Assembly (NCBI RefSeq): GCF_000744935.1
Contig: NZ_JQMW01000013.1
Span: forward strand, 496,001-560,000
Source: Clostridium sp. KNHs214
GTDB lineage: Bacteria; Bacillota; Clostridia; Clostridiales; Clostridiaceae
Length of the DNA: 64,000 bases
Direction of reading: 5' to 3'
The notes beneath the pieces were generated by a model. That model ran no database searches. It worked only from the letters and a program-made list of their open reading frames with translations, and had not been told where the DNA came from. Below are positions 25,983 through 33,833 of the stretch, piece by piece (position 1 is the stretch's first letter; every line of letters starts with the position of its first letter). A program made the translations under genes and the position numbers.

Positions 25983-27597
25983 ATTTTAAGTAGGATAATT
26001 TACAGTGACTTAGACAATGGTGATCAAATGTACACATCCATCCATTATATTTTTCTGGCTTGTATACAGTATAACCTGTAGTGTTGTATATAGGTATAAC
26101 TGGTACTTCTTCGCTTATCAATTCTTGTAATTTAAATACAGTTTCTTTTCTTTCTTTTTCATCAAATTGCACTGCTTGTTTTTCACATAACTCATTTACT
26201 TCTTTATTTGAATATCCTGGTATACCTGAAAAAGTCGTGGTTTTTCCTGAAGCAAACATCCCTCTAAGTTGGTCTGCATCGCTTCCCCAACCACCATAAC
26301 CTATAAGACATAATTGGTAGTCACCTTTTTTAACCGCTGCGTCTCTAGTTTTACCATCTACACTTTTAACCTTCAGCTCTATTCCTGATTTCTCCATACT
26401 TATTTTCATAAGTTCAGCTATTCTAATCTCAGGTTTTGAATTTCCTATTAATAGTTCAAAAGATAGTTTTTTATCTTTTAAAAGTTCTTTTGCCTTGTTT
26501 GTATTAAAGTCATAATTTTTAACATTTTTGTTATACCATATGTGATCCTGTGGTAAATATCCTGCGCTGGCAGGTACAGCTGCTCCTCTGGCAACCTTTT
26601 GGATTAATTCTTTCTTATCTATAGAATACCCCATAGCTTGTCTAACTTCTTTTTCTTTTAGCTCTGGGCACTTTTCCATATTTAAAGACAACTTATATCC
26701 CCAAAAAGCCGGTGCTTTAAACATTTTATATTCTTTCTTATTTTCATATCTCTTTACTACATCTGCAGATGGAGAAAACATATCTATATCTCCTTTTTCA
26801 AATGCCAGTACTGGGTCGCTTACAGGAACAAATTGAATCTCTTTTACAACCGCTTCCCCCCTCCAGTAATCTTTAAATGCTTTAAATTTATATGAACCTG
26901 CTTCCTTGTTGTATTCTTCACATATGTAAGGTCCACATCCTATAAATGCTTCCTTGTCATTAAAATTCTTTGGATCTTTAACATTTTCCCATATATGTTT
27001 TGGTATTATTCTTACGTCACCTAATTTTTCTAATAGAGTTACATTAGGCTTATTCACAAGTATTTTTACACTATCCCCCTCTATTATATCTATACTCTTT
27101 ATTATGTTTATTCCTTTCCCTTTTTCCTTTCCTTTTCTACCACCTAAAGAATAACTTACTGGTGGATTTTTCTCAAAATATTCAAAGGAAAATTTAACAT
27201 CTTCTGGAGTTAATTCCTTTCCATCCTGCCACTTTACTCCATTTCTTATTTTAAATATATACTCTTTTCCCTCATTGTTTACTTCCCAGCTTTCAGCAAG
27301 CCATGGTATTATACCTTTTTCATCCTTTTCTATAAGACCATCAAATACTAATCTCATCTTAAAAGATCCTGGTCCCCTTTGATAATGCTTGTATGGATTA
27401 GGTGCTCCCCAATCTCCTCCTTCAAGCTTTATTACCTCAGCCTCTTTCTTCCCCTGAACCTTATCTGCACTAGCTATTGTATTATTTGAAGAACCACTAT
27501 CTTTTTTTGCTGTATTAGAACCACATCCTGCTGCTGTAAAGATAACTGTTCCAGATAATATTAAAGTCAATAGCTTGCTTTTTAACTTCTTATTCAT
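25981..27597 (-). CDS. ABC importer substrate-binding lipoprotein (SBP_bac_5 family)
   Basis: 538 residues with a lipoprotein signal and lipobox TAAGC (Cys25). Typical cluster C / family 5 binding protein: RNGVKWQDGKELTPEDVKFS, GCGPYICEEY, VRQAMGYSIDKKELI and PVIPIYNT. The C-terminus is odd: WMCTFDHHCLSHC places three Cys and three His within 13 residues, which could bind a metal and suggests a nickel or metallophore substrate rather than peptides. The fmdE gene lies 108 bases upstream on the same strand. Its stop codon lies within a hairpin repeat. Confidence 0.85.
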   Translation of the reverse strand: MNKKLKSKLLTLILSGTVIFTAAGCGSNTAKKDSGSSNNTIASADKVQGKKEAEVIKLEGGDWGAPNPYKHYQRGPGSFKMRLVFDGLIEKDEKGIIPWLAESWEVNNEGKEYIFKIRNGVKWQDGKELTPEDVKFSFEYFEKNPPVSYSLGGRKGKEKGKGINIIKSIDIIEGDSVKILVNKPNVTLLEKLGDVRIIPKHIWENVKDPKNFNDKEAFIGCGPYICEEYNKEAGSYKFKAFKDYWRGEAVVKEIQFVPVSDPVLAFEKGDIDMFSPSADVVKRYENKKEYKMFKAPAFWGYKLSLNMEKCPELKEKEVRQAMGYSIDKKELIQKVARGAAVPASAGYLPQDHIWYNKNVKNYDFNTNKAKELLKDKKLSFELLIGNSKPEIRIAELMKISMEKSGIELKVKSVDGKTRDAAVKKGDYQLCLIGYGGWGSDADQLRGMFASGKTTTFSGIPGYSNKEVNELCEKQAVQFDEKERKETVFKLQELISEEVPVIPIYNTTGYTVYKPEKYNGWMCTFDHHCLSHCKLSYLK

Positions 27598-27705
27598 CTC
27601 CTACATCCTTCCTCAAATTATTTAGACGTTTATTTTCATCATAAATTACTTATACTAAATCTAAATAACAAATTGCATATGATATTTCCTTTGTGTATTT
27701 TCTTA

Positions 27706-28230
27706 TTAAAATCCTCTATTGTAATCCTCGAAACAATCTATACACACCTTTTGACCATTCATAATCCTTATTTTATGTTCTGGTGCTGATTCTCCACATT
27801 TTTCACATACTATGTTTGAAAATAATCTAGCCTTTATTGGCAACTGAAAGCTTGGTTTTTTAAAATCAAATATATCATCTACATCAGCCTCTAATATATA
27901 CTTCATTCTCTTCTCTCTGTCCATTTCTCCTTTAAATGGTTTTAAGATCATTCTTATACTTTCACCAGTTTTTCTATTAAAAAAGCTAAATGCCATTTTA
28001 CCAGTACCTCTGTATATTAAATTTCCTTTTCCCATACTACAACCTGTAATAACTTGTACCGCATCTACCCCACAAGCATCATTTTCCGTAACACATACAA
28101 TTTCTTCATCCTTTGAAAAATTTACTCCTAATTTTTTCATGGCTGCCTCACTGGCTTTATATCCTATAGCTAATCCAGGGCATTGATGTCCATGAAATTC
28201 CACTGATTTTTCCCATAATTTCTTATCCAT
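27706..28230 (-). CDS. FmdE-family protein with C-terminal zinc ribbon
   Basis: 174 residues. The N-terminal domain carries the FmdE signature FHGHQCPGLAIGYKASEAAMKKL, with His-x-Cys expected to bind a metal, and NDACGVDAVQVITGCSMGKG. The C-terminus is a four-cysteine zinc ribbon, CEKCGESAPEHKI and KVCIDCF. FmdE-like proteins accompany molybdenum/tungsten formylmethanofuran dehydrogenase in methanogens. Elsewhere they often sit next to metal or metal-chelate ABC transporters, as here, and their function is unknown. The ATG follows TAGGAGGAATT. It is the first gene of a likely five-gene operon behind the two-hairpin leader at 28384-28485. Confidence 0.82.
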   Translation of the reverse strand: MDKKLWEKSVEFHGHQCPGLAIGYKASEAAMKKLGVNFSKDEEIVCVTENDACGVDAVQVITGCSMGKGNLIYRGTGKMAFSFFNRKTGESIRMILKPFKGEMDREKRMKYILEADVDDIFDFKKPSFQLPIKARLFSNIVCEKCGESAPEHKIRIMNGQKVCIDCFEDYNRGF

Positions 28231-28383
28231 AATTTTAATTCCTCCTAAACATATTTTTTTATTATATTTTTAAGTTACTTAATAATTAACATTTATATAA
28301 AACTTCATTCAATAAAAACTTATAAATTATAAGTAAAGCATATAACTGTATGCACTAATTAACTTAGAAAAATCTATTTGTTT

Positions 28384-28485
28384 GCATAAAAAAGGCAGAA
28401 CTGTCCTAAGTTCTACCTTCGTGGTATCTTTTCATTTATAATGGCATTCTACTTCGTGTAGATATGCTTGTTCATTTATTAACAA
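28384..28485 (-). promoter_or_regulatory. Two-hairpin riboswitch-like leader with terminator (fmdE operon)
   Basis: The minus strand shows a first hairpin TCTAC-ACGAA-GTAGA (inside 28444-28467), a linker, then a second TACC-ACGAA-GGTA (28414-28426). The 3' side of the second hairpin doubles as the left arm of a terminator (GGTAGAACT with AGTTCTGCC, about 28391-28417) followed by seven T. Both loops share ACGAA. The same architecture precedes the TnpB-like gene (61443-61530). It resembles the guanidine-sensing two-hairpin classes (mini-ykkC, mepA/guanidine-IV), but the class is not proven. Confidence 0.65.
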
Positions 28486-28489
28486 TATT

Positions 28490-28517
28490 ATTATAGCATA
28501 TGCCAGAATTTTTTCAA
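28490..28517 (-). promoter_or_regulatory. Promoter of the fmdE-ABC operon leader
   Basis: Minus strand TTGAAA (28512-28517), 16-base spacer, TATAAT (28490-28495). The start falls near 28483, just upstream of the first leader hairpin. Confidence 0.7.
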
Positions 28518-28552
28518 TATTTATTTAATAATATGTTACTTTTTTCTATTAC

Positions 28553-28786
28553 TTATTCTTGGGTATTTTCAAACTCCTTCTTACTTTCTAAACATTTTCT
28601 GCACTCTTTAACCTCATCTAAAATTAATTGTAGATATTTAAAAATACTACATATTAAGAATATTAAAAGAACCACACAACTTATACCCAATAAAAGTGGT
28701 CCTCCTACTGCACCACCACATACTGTAAAAAATATTATAACAAAACTCACCATCATAATTTTATCCCTTAAATTCCGTCCAAACAT
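28553..28786 (-). CDS. Small two-helix membrane protein, hypothetical
   Basis: 77 residues: a basic N-terminus (MFGRNLRDK), two membrane helices (MMVSFVIIFFTVCGG and LLLGISCVVLLIFLICSIF), and a charged C-terminal tail with a Cys pair (ECRKCLESKKEFENTQE). GGAG lies 11 bases before the ATG. I do not recognise a family. It stands alone, upstream of the fmdE leader and next to a transposase relic. Composition and RBS favour a real gene, but its size leaves doubt. Confidence 0.5.
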   Translation of the reverse strand: MFGRNLRDKIMMVSFVIIFFTVCGGAVGGPLLLGISCVVLLIFLICSIFKYLQLILDEVKECRKCLESKKEFENTQE

Positions 28787-28849
28787 TTGTTCAATAGCTC
28801 CATATAAACACTTTACATAAAATCGTTAACTGCATATTATATTAATATC

Positions 28850-29080
28850 TTTGCAATTTGTCTTATAGTCATCCCCAGTAATAGGTTTTTCTACTTCTAC
28901 ATCTATAATATAGCATCTTAATCTAGAATGAAAAAATAATTCAACATTGCCATGATAAGTTGTGACAATAGTATTTTTTAATTTTAACAATTCAACTAAT
29001 TTGCAAATTACTGTGATTTAATTTGATTTGAACTATTACAAGATGATCCTCTTAATGTTTTACCATCTATAGATACTATT
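28850..29080 (-). pseudogene. Relic of an ISAs1-family transposase
   Basis: In two minus-strand frames, short conserved pieces survive: VSIDGKTLRGSS (about 29042-29076) and ICKLVELLKLKNTIVT (about 28959-29010). They match the DDE region order of ISAs1 / H-repeat transposases (IAIDGKTIRGS, then LLELLDLKGCIVTIDA). Stops and frame changes interrupt them and the catalytic region is gone. The rest of 28787-29236 has no other gene. Confidence 0.55.
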
Positions 29081-29236
29081 TTTTCGTTCAATCATGTCTT
29101 TTACATATGTACTTCCCCATAATCTCAAATATAAAATTAGGTTATTCGAAAACAAATGAATAAAAAAGACTTGTTGACCTAAACTAATTTTTAGTAAATA
29201 TCAACAAATCCCTTTCACATTTAAAAATATTAATTA

Positions 29237-29394
29237 AGGTACGCGAAAAAAATAAAAAGTCAAAGATGCTAGTATATTTTGTGTCAGGCAAGAAAGCAGG
29301 TTCCGCCTTTGGTAGGACTATAACCGGGTTCTGCTGACGCAATATGACGCAAAATAGACTAGCATACTGACTTGTCATTTTTTTGAGTGTGCCT
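29237..29394. repeat. Palindromic repeat, family H2 copy C
   Basis: Same structure as 2747-2905 with diverged ends (AGGTACGCGAAAAAAATAA, TTTTTTTGAGTGTGCCT). It lies 12 bases after the stop of the last precursor-peptide gene, a natural place for the 3' end of the biosynthetic operon. A weak minus-strand frame through it is an accident of the repeat. Confidence 0.8.
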
Positions 29395-29406
29395 AACACA
29401 AGTCAT

Positions 29407-29580
29407 TTAACTATGAGTAAGTGTAACTGAATTAGCATTTAATCCTTCTTCTCCATTTATACAATCTCCAACTATGTTCATACCTTCTACTTCAGATGCT
29501 AATTTATCAGATTGTATTATAACTTTACCATTAATAACTTGAATATCTTCTGATGAAATCTTTACTTCCTTCTTGTCCAC
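29407..29580 (-). CDS. RiPP precursor peptide, copy 1 (GTG start)
   Basis: 57 residues, aligning end to end with the copies at 29692 and 29954. Four substitutions: Lys11Glu, Val16Ile, Asp50Asn and Ile52Val. The initiator is GTG (29578-29580), where the others have ATG, and the Shine-Dalgarno is weaker (AAAGGAAGTG against AAAAGGAGGTG), so expression should be lower. Leader-like N-terminus MDKKEVKISS, one Cys at residue 40 in VGDCINGEEG, and a Ser/Thr-rich end TLTHS. It is the last gene of the cluster. Confidence 0.8.
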   Translation of the reverse strand: MDKKEVKISSEDIQVINGKVIIQSDKLASEVEGMNIVGDCINGEEGLNANSVTLTHS

Positions 29581-29691
29581 ATTTTCACTTCCTTTGAAAT
29601 CTATATTCTTAACTTTATTATTAGATTTCTTTATATTTTTAACTTTATTAGAATTATGAGATTTATTAATTTCAATACAAATTATTACAAG

Positions 29692-29865
29692 TTAGCTATG
29701 AGTAAGTGTTATTGAATCCGCATTTAACCCTTCTTCTCCATTTATACAATCTCCAACTATATTCATGCCTTCTACTTCAGACGCTAATTTATCAGATTGT
29801 ATTATGACTTTACCATTAACAACTTGAATGTCTTTTGATGAAATCTTTACTTCTTTCTTGTCCAT
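29692..29865 (-). CDS. RiPP precursor peptide, copy 2
   Basis: 57 residues from the ATG at 29863-29865, preceded by AAAAGGAGGTGAAAAT. The protein sequence is identical to copy 3 although the flanking DNA differs. A charged leader (MDKKEVKISSKDIQVVNGK) is followed by KLASEVEG and a C-terminal segment with one Cys (GDCINGEEG), Asn and Ser/Thr residues and the end SITLTHS. Small size, tandem copies, and position at the 3' end of an operon with radical SAM enzymes, peptidase and exporter identify it as the likely substrate peptide. The nature of the modification is not visible. Confidence 0.83.
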   Translation of the reverse strand: MDKKEVKISSKDIQVVNGKVIIQSDKLASEVEGMNIVGDCINGEEGLNADSITLTHS

Positions 29866-29953
29866 ATTTTCACCTCCTTTTAGACCTATATTTTTTTTAT
29901 TACATCTTTTTTGCAATAATTTAATTAAGCGTAAATTAATACAACTAACTTAT

Positions 29954-30127
29954 TTAGCTATGAGTAAGTGTTATTGAATCCGCATTTAATCCTTCTTCTC
30001 CATTTATACAATCTCCAACTATATTCATGCCCTCTACTTCAGATGCTAATTTATCAGATTGTATTATAACTTTACCGTTAACAACTTGAATGTCTTTTGA
30101 TGAAATCTTCACTTCTTTCTTGTCCAT
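29954..30127 (-). CDS. RiPP precursor peptide, copy 3
   Basis: 57 residues from the ATG at 30125-30127, with AAAAGGAGGTGAAAAT upstream. Identical protein to copy 2. It is the first precursor of the tandem set, 67 bases after the winged-helix-like gene. The three genes are spaced 262 and 285 bases apart start to start. A single Cys at residue 40 excludes disulfide-rich bacteriocins. Asn, Ser, Thr, Ile and Val in the C-terminal 24 residues are plausible sites for radical methylation, epimerisation or cross-linking. Confidence 0.83.
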   Translation of the reverse strand: MDKKEVKISSKDIQVVNGKVIIQSDKLASEVEGMNIVGDCINGEEGLNADSITLTHS

Positions 30128-30194
30128 ATTTTCACCTCCTTTTAAAGCTATATTTTTTTATTATATATGTTATAGGACTTTTTATGAAATATGG

Positions 30195-30746
30195 TTATTC
30201 TTCATTATTATATGGTCCTAAAACATGTAGAAACCCATAAACCTCTTTTTCGTTTAAATCTTCCAGTTTTTCATATTTTTCAACTAGTTTATTTAAGTCT
30301 TCTTTAAATTCTCTCATTCTGCTAGGATTAACTTTTATGAAAACAGCCTTAACGCTACTTGGCTTATCATCTTCTGTAGCAATGTTGGTAATAATATCTT
30401 TTACTATCTTACAAATATTATTAGTAGATATTATTAGTGAATTAGCATTGTTGGCTAAAAATTTGATATCTTTAGATTTCAACTCATATATATTTTCTAA
30501 TTTTCCATCGTTAATTCTTGTTTCTTTGATTCCTATAATTTGTTTTTTTATTAATCTATCAACATTTAATTGAATTAAATGCATAGGAATATCTGTATTA
30601 AAACTTAGCATTCGTTCAGAACAAGGCTTATTTAGTAATTCTAATATTATCTTTGTATTAATTTCATAAGAATTACTTGAGTTACTAGAACTGTAGTTGT
30701 TTTCGTTAATTAAATCATCATCAAGTATTTCTTTTAAATTTTCCAT
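30195..30746 (-). CDS. Winged-helix-like protein of the RiPP cluster
   Basis: 183 residues. The N-terminal 28 are Ser/Asn-rich and probably disordered. Residues about 30-95 read like a winged helix: IILELLNKPCSERMLS, MHLIQLNVDRLIKKQIIGIK, then a wing and LENIYELKSKD. The C-terminal half is mixed alpha/beta (KAVFIKVNPSRMREFKEDLNKLVEKYE). It could be a cluster regulator or, given its place between the peptidase and the precursors, a peptide-recognition protein. No RRE-type (PqqD-like) signature is obvious. The ATG follows a GGGGGGG-type site. It lies 18 bases after the peptidase gene. Confidence 0.65.
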   Translation of the reverse strand: MENLKEILDDDLINENNYSSSNSSNSYEINTKIILELLNKPCSERMLSFNTDIPMHLIQLNVDRLIKKQIIGIKETRINDGKLENIYELKSKDIKFLANNANSLIISTNNICKIVKDIITNIATEDDKPSSVKAVFIKVNPSRMREFKEDLNKLVEKYEKLEDLNEKEVYGFLHVLGPYNNEE

Positions 30747-30763
30747 AGATAGCCCCCCCTAAT

Positions 30764-32032
30764 TTAAATATTAATTAATCCAATAATTTTATCAGCATCA
30801 AAACTTCCGATAGCTGCTAACCCCATATTTTCATTAATAAAAATATCATTTAAAGCTGACATTATCATTTCATTAGTACAATTTTGTATCTTTCTAACCT
30901 CATTTTCTAATGAAAATATTTCATTATTAATTGCTGAGTTACCTAAAAATTTAAGATGTTTTGTTAAATCATTCATTTTTAATACAGCTTCTGTTTCTAA
31001 TATATTTTTTGCTTTTTTTATTTCATTTTCAGTGAAAAAATTATTTTTTGCTTTTTTTATTTCTTCAATTAATAATTTTATAGTTTTTTCTACGTTTTCA
31101 TTGGATGTTATAGCTGTAAATGCCAAGCTTCCCTTGGTGCTATATTTAGATATAAACGAACTCAACTCATATGCTAATCCACATTCCACTCTTATCTTTT
31201 TCATAATTCTTGAATCTAGACTTGGATGTCCTAATATAGTAGATATAATCTCAACTGGAATGTTTTTTTCAATAAACTCAGAGTTCAATCTAAAACCTAT
31301 GGATAAAACAGACGTATTTCCTTTATTCTCATTATTTATATATATACCTGGTAATGAACTTACTATTTCTTTATATTCACGAGTCTTTATATCTTGCCAC
31401 ATTGAAAATTTTTCATTTACCATATTTAAGACGTCCTCATACTCTATATCGCCAATTATTACCAGTACAGAATTCTCTGGTGTATATGAAAAATCAATTA
31501 TCTCCCTTATATTCTCCATATTGCATTTTTCAATATTTTTCATATTTCCAACTATAATCCTACCTATGTCCAGATTTCCCCATAAAGCTTGACTGGTTCT
31601 TTCCACAATTTGATTAAATGAGGAATAGAAAGATATTAATTCCTGCCTTACTATATTCTTTTCGATTTTAAGCTTTTCTTTGGTTATATTTTTATTTAAC
31701 ATAACTATATTAGCTAATGCATCTAAACTTAAATCCAACATATTATTTAGTCCAGTAAAAGTATAATTTGTATATTCCTTAGTAGTAGTCGCATTATATT
31801 GCACTCCATATAGAGATAATTTATCAATTATATCTTTATATGCCTTATTTTCTGTGTTTACTGAACTAACTAATAAATGTTCTATTAAATGAGAAAAACC
31901 ATTAATATCGTTGTCCTCATGCTTACTCCCTTGCTTTACCCATATGCCGCAAGACATTGTTTTAATTTTAGATATTTTATGAACTATAACTTTTAATCCA
32001 TTGCTCAAATAAAATGATAATACCTCATACAT
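30764..32032 (-). CDS. M16-family zinc peptidase of the RiPP cluster
   Basis: 422 residues with the inverted zinc motif HLIEH (GFSHLIEHLLVSS, about residues 46-58) and the downstream helix ENKAYKDIIDKLSLYGVQYNA expected to carry the third ligand Glu. The C-terminal half is the paired inactive M16 domain (KIRVECGLAYELSSFISKYS). Peptidases of this family act in PQQ (PqqF), subtilosin (AlbF) and other RiPP pathways by removing leader peptides. Here it likely processes the 57-residue precursors. The ATG follows GGAAGGGATAAT. It is co-directional with all cluster genes. Confidence 0.85.
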   Translation of the reverse strand: MYEVLSFYLSNGLKVIVHKISKIKTMSCGIWVKQGSKHEDNDINGFSHLIEHLLVSSVNTENKAYKDIIDKLSLYGVQYNATTTKEYTNYTFTGLNNMLDLSLDALANIVMLNKNITKEKLKIEKNIVRQELISFYSSFNQIVERTSQALWGNLDIGRIIVGNMKNIEKCNMENIREIIDFSYTPENSVLVIIGDIEYEDVLNMVNEKFSMWQDIKTREYKEIVSSLPGIYINNENKGNTSVLSIGFRLNSEFIEKNIPVEIISTILGHPSLDSRIMKKIRVECGLAYELSSFISKYSTKGSLAFTAITSNENVEKTIKLLIEEIKKAKNNFFTENEIKKAKNILETEAVLKMNDLTKHLKFLGNSAINNEIFSLENEVRKIQNCTNEMIMSALNDIFINENMGLAAIGSFDADKIIGLINI

Positions 32033-32057
32033 ATATTATCCCTTCCTTAGAGTATTT

Positions 32058-33815
32058 TTAAATTACCTTTTTAATGTTTATATCGTTTTTATTGTTCAAT
32101 CGAGTAAAACATATTTCATCTTCAACATAATTAGCTGATTTAAAATCCAAATTATGCATTTTCATTTCATATACATTGCATTTATATCTATTTAAAATCA
32201 TCACTTTGTTACTATAATAAATAAATTTAACTATATCAGATTCAAACTTATACATTTCACTTATAATATTTTTATTAGGACAATGTATATTATCAATTAG
32301 ATTTCCAAGGGCAATTACTGATTTTTGTGGATTTATATGCATCTTATATATTAAATTTTTATGCAATTCAAAATCCTGGTAATTAGCTTTTCGGAACCTT
32401 TTGAAAAATTCTAAATGACTTCCAAATGTAGAAACCAAAAGTTCATAAGTTTTATTCATATATTTCATGAAAGTTACACAATATATATATACATACATAT
32501 CTAAAAATTCTAATTTTTTTCTAATACCTATATCAAAGTCTAAATATTCTGGAAATATATTTTTGTTCTTTTCTATAAAATCTATAGCATTTAAATCTAT
32601 ATATTTACTAGATGCTCCGTCTGAAAATACATTTGAAAAATATAATTTATCTTTTAATTCCATCCAATATTCTGATCCTGGATATAACGAAAATAGATGA
32701 AGTTGAATAGCATTTACTCCTATGCGAAACATTTTGTAAATTAATTGAATAGTTAAATTAACATCATCTTCTGATTCCTCTGGAAATCCATAAATAAAAG
32801 AAGCTGTTGTATGAATATTGTATCTATTTAATAATTTCATAGTATTTAAGGCTTTATCCAAATCTAAATTTTTATTTATAATTTTTTGAATGGTTTTAGA
32901 TCCACTTTCTATTCCTAAATACATAGAAGTACATCCTGCTTCGCTCATTTTCTTTATCATTTCTTCATCTAAAGTATCTGCTCTTGAACTACAACGCCAA
33001 GTAATCTTTATATTGTTTTTTATTAAGTTATCACAAAAATCTAGTATTCTATTTCTATTAGCAGTGAATAGATCATGTTCAAATTCAAATTCATCTATAT
33101 CAAATTTATTTTTTAGCTCACTAATTTCATCAATTATTCTTTCTGAACTTTTTAATCTGAAATTTCTCTTCCAAAATGTTTTGGTGGAACAATATTTACA
33201 GCCAAAAGGACAACCTCTTCCAACCTCTAACTGTATCTTTTTGCCCAAGTTACCTTCTAATAAAGAATAATCTAATTTAGGTAAAGTATCTAAATCCTTT
33301 ATTAATATGGATTCATTGCATATTACTTTCCCATTTCGTAAATAAGCAACACCTAATTCTGTTGTGAATTTTTTATTTAGTAATAAGTTATCTACTATAT
33401 TAAGTATACTAAGTTCTCCTTCGCCAATGCCTATAACATCAATCCATGGACATGCTTTTAATGTTTCACCTGCTATTAAGGAAGCTTGGGGACCTCCAAA
33501 TATAATTTTTAGATTTTTATTTTTGTTTTTTAACTTTTTAGCTAAACTCACTGATAAATAATATGAATTTCCCATAGTATAAAAATCAACTATATCAGGA
33601 TTTTCTTTTAAAATATAATCACACATAAATTCTATGTTTTCATTATTATCATTAGAACATTTAATTAAAGATTCTGTTATTATATAATCAAAATCAATTA
33701 TTCTTATAGAATATCCATTTTTTTTTAATATAGTTCCCAAACTGAATAGCCCAATAGAATAATTATTTGTTTTTTTTATATCATCTGGTGGTTTTACAAA
33801 TATAATTTTTGACAT
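32058..33815 (-). CDS. B12-binding-domain radical SAM enzyme B of the RiPP cluster
   Basis: 585 residues. The N-terminal about 150 form a cobalamin-binding-like Rossmann fold (FSLGTILKKNGYSIRIIDFD, IIFGGPQASLIAG, IGIGEGELSILNIVD). The radical SAM core begins at about 195 with EVGRGCPFGCKYCSTKTFWK, containing the CX3CX2C cluster motif, and continues with SSRADTLDEEMIKKMSEAG and TASFIYGFPEE. A C-terminal domain of about 200 residues ends FTRLNNKNDINIKKVI. Such class B enzymes methylate or rearrange unactivated carbons. It is clearly paralogous to the enzyme at 35104-36870 over its whole length, including the ending. There is no DxHxxG motif, as in many B12-rSAM enzymes. Confidence 0.88.
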   Translation of the reverse strand: MSKIIFVKPPDDIKKTNNYSIGLFSLGTILKKNGYSIRIIDFDYIITESLIKCSNDNNENIEFMCDYILKENPDIVDFYTMGNSYYLSVSLAKKLKNKNKNLKIIFGGPQASLIAGETLKACPWIDVIGIGEGELSILNIVDNLLLNKKFTTELGVAYLRNGKVICNESILIKDLDTLPKLDYSLLEGNLGKKIQLEVGRGCPFGCKYCSTKTFWKRNFRLKSSERIIDEISELKNKFDIDEFEFEHDLFTANRNRILDFCDNLIKNNIKITWRCSSRADTLDEEMIKKMSEAGCTSMYLGIESGSKTIQKIINKNLDLDKALNTMKLLNRYNIHTTASFIYGFPEESEDDVNLTIQLIYKMFRIGVNAIQLHLFSLYPGSEYWMELKDKLYFSNVFSDGASSKYIDLNAIDFIEKNKNIFPEYLDFDIGIRKKLEFLDMYVYIYCVTFMKYMNKTYELLVSTFGSHLEFFKRFRKANYQDFELHKNLIYKMHINPQKSVIALGNLIDNIHCPNKNIISEMYKFESDIVKFIYYSNKVMILNRYKCNVYEMKMHNLDFKSANYVEDEICFTRLNNKNDINIKKVI

Positions 33816-33833
33816 ATGCTTATCATCCCCTAA

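Noticed and set aside
29184-29399. 71-codon minus-strand frame
   Set aside because: Almost entirely made of the H2 palindromic repeat, with equivalent frames broken in other copies; not a gene.
29407-30127. CRISPR-like or minisatellite array
   Set aside because: The three repeats of about 170 bases are complete coding units with start codons, RBS and synonymous differences, so they are tandem genes.
31032-31592. 186-codon plus-strand frame antisense to the M16 peptidase gene
   Set aside because: Typical long shadow in AT-rich DNA; the opposite strand carries a clear HLIEH peptidase.
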